A stretch of DNA of 64,000 nucleotides, taken from assembly GCA_963855995.1 (NCBI GenBank), contig OY979725.1:8704883-8768882 (forward strand), given 5' to 3'. Under the pieces are notes generated by a model that worked only from the letters and a program-made list of their open reading frames with translations, was not told the origin of the DNA and did not search any database. Positions 63,815 to 64,000 of this stretch are shown one piece after another (positions within the stretch are counted from its first letter, which is position 1; each line of letters begins with the position of its first letter). Source of the stretch: Muricea muricata (Eukaryota > Cnidaria > Anthozoa > Malacalcyonacea > Plexauridae). The position numbers and the translations under genes were made by a program.

Positions 63815-64000
63815 AAGAGGATCCTAAGATTAGTAGAATTGCAGAGTTTGGTGGCGAAATGTTGCGAAATACGGAAAATGCAGGCTTGCTAAATTTGCAA
63901 ATTTTGTATATATTTGTATTACGCGCGGAAAAAGTTACCATTTTCGCGGCAATTTTAGCTCAAAAATGGTAACTTTGACAGACGGCACTGGCAAGGGCAC
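63815..64000. repeat. Foldback-family arm near the right edge
   Basis: AGAGGATCCTAAGATTAGTA, GAATTGCAGAGTTTGGTGGC, GAAATACGGAAAATGCAGGC and AATTTGCAAATTTTGTATAT match, in order, the left arm of the element at 29683-30060. AAAAGTTACCATTTTCGCGG begins a mirrored part (AAAATGGTAACTTTG). It is probably cut by the window end. Confidence 0.6.

Overview
This is eukaryotic, intron-rich, AT-rich nuclear DNA from an early-branching animal. I infer an anthozoan cnidarian, most likely a stony coral. The grounds are a secreted poly-aspartate protein of the kind found in coral skeletal matrix, metazoan gene families with many introns, and dense short inverted-repeat elements of coral type. The species cannot be named from the sequence alone.

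Five genes can be assembled exon by exon; phases match at every junction and the complete ones total a multiple of three. (1) Minus strand, 13-2874: a two-exon secreted protein of 224 residues with a Gly/Asp-rich body and 67 consecutive Asp. (2) Plus strand, 15776-17842: a three-exon, 107-residue prepropeptide with a signal peptide, an acidic pro-region, a Lys-Arg site and a tail with 11 consecutive Arg; it looks like an antimicrobial peptide precursor. (3) Minus strand, 20073-25306: a ten-exon JMJD4 orthologue (414 residues), a JmjC oxygenase. (4) Plus strand, 26048-61178: a 39-exon orthologue of HD-PTP/PTPN23 (2691 residues), with Bro1 domain, coiled-coil arms, a huge Pro/Gln-rich exon, a tyrosine phosphatase domain and an acidic tail. 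(5) Minus strand, 62034-63651: the last three exons of prohibitin-1, continuing past the window.

JMJD4 and PTPN23 are divergent, with starts about 740 bp apart. PTPN23 and PHB1 converge tail to tail. The two small secreted-protein genes each have a TATA-like box and lie in the repeat-rich left third, which otherwise shows only mobile-element debris.

Mobile DNA is everywhere. There are two 3' ends of non-LTR retrotransposons, tRNA-derived SINEs, several MITE families, long foldback elements and a nested hAT-like insertion. One element in a PTPN23 intron has 108-bp terminal inverted repeats and flanking 10-bp direct repeats, and carries a RecQ-helicase fragment.

The most interesting biology is the poly-Asp secreted protein, the poly-Arg prepropeptide, and an HD-PTP whose phosphatase residues look intact (WPD and HCSAGVGRTG), unlike the human protein as I recall it.
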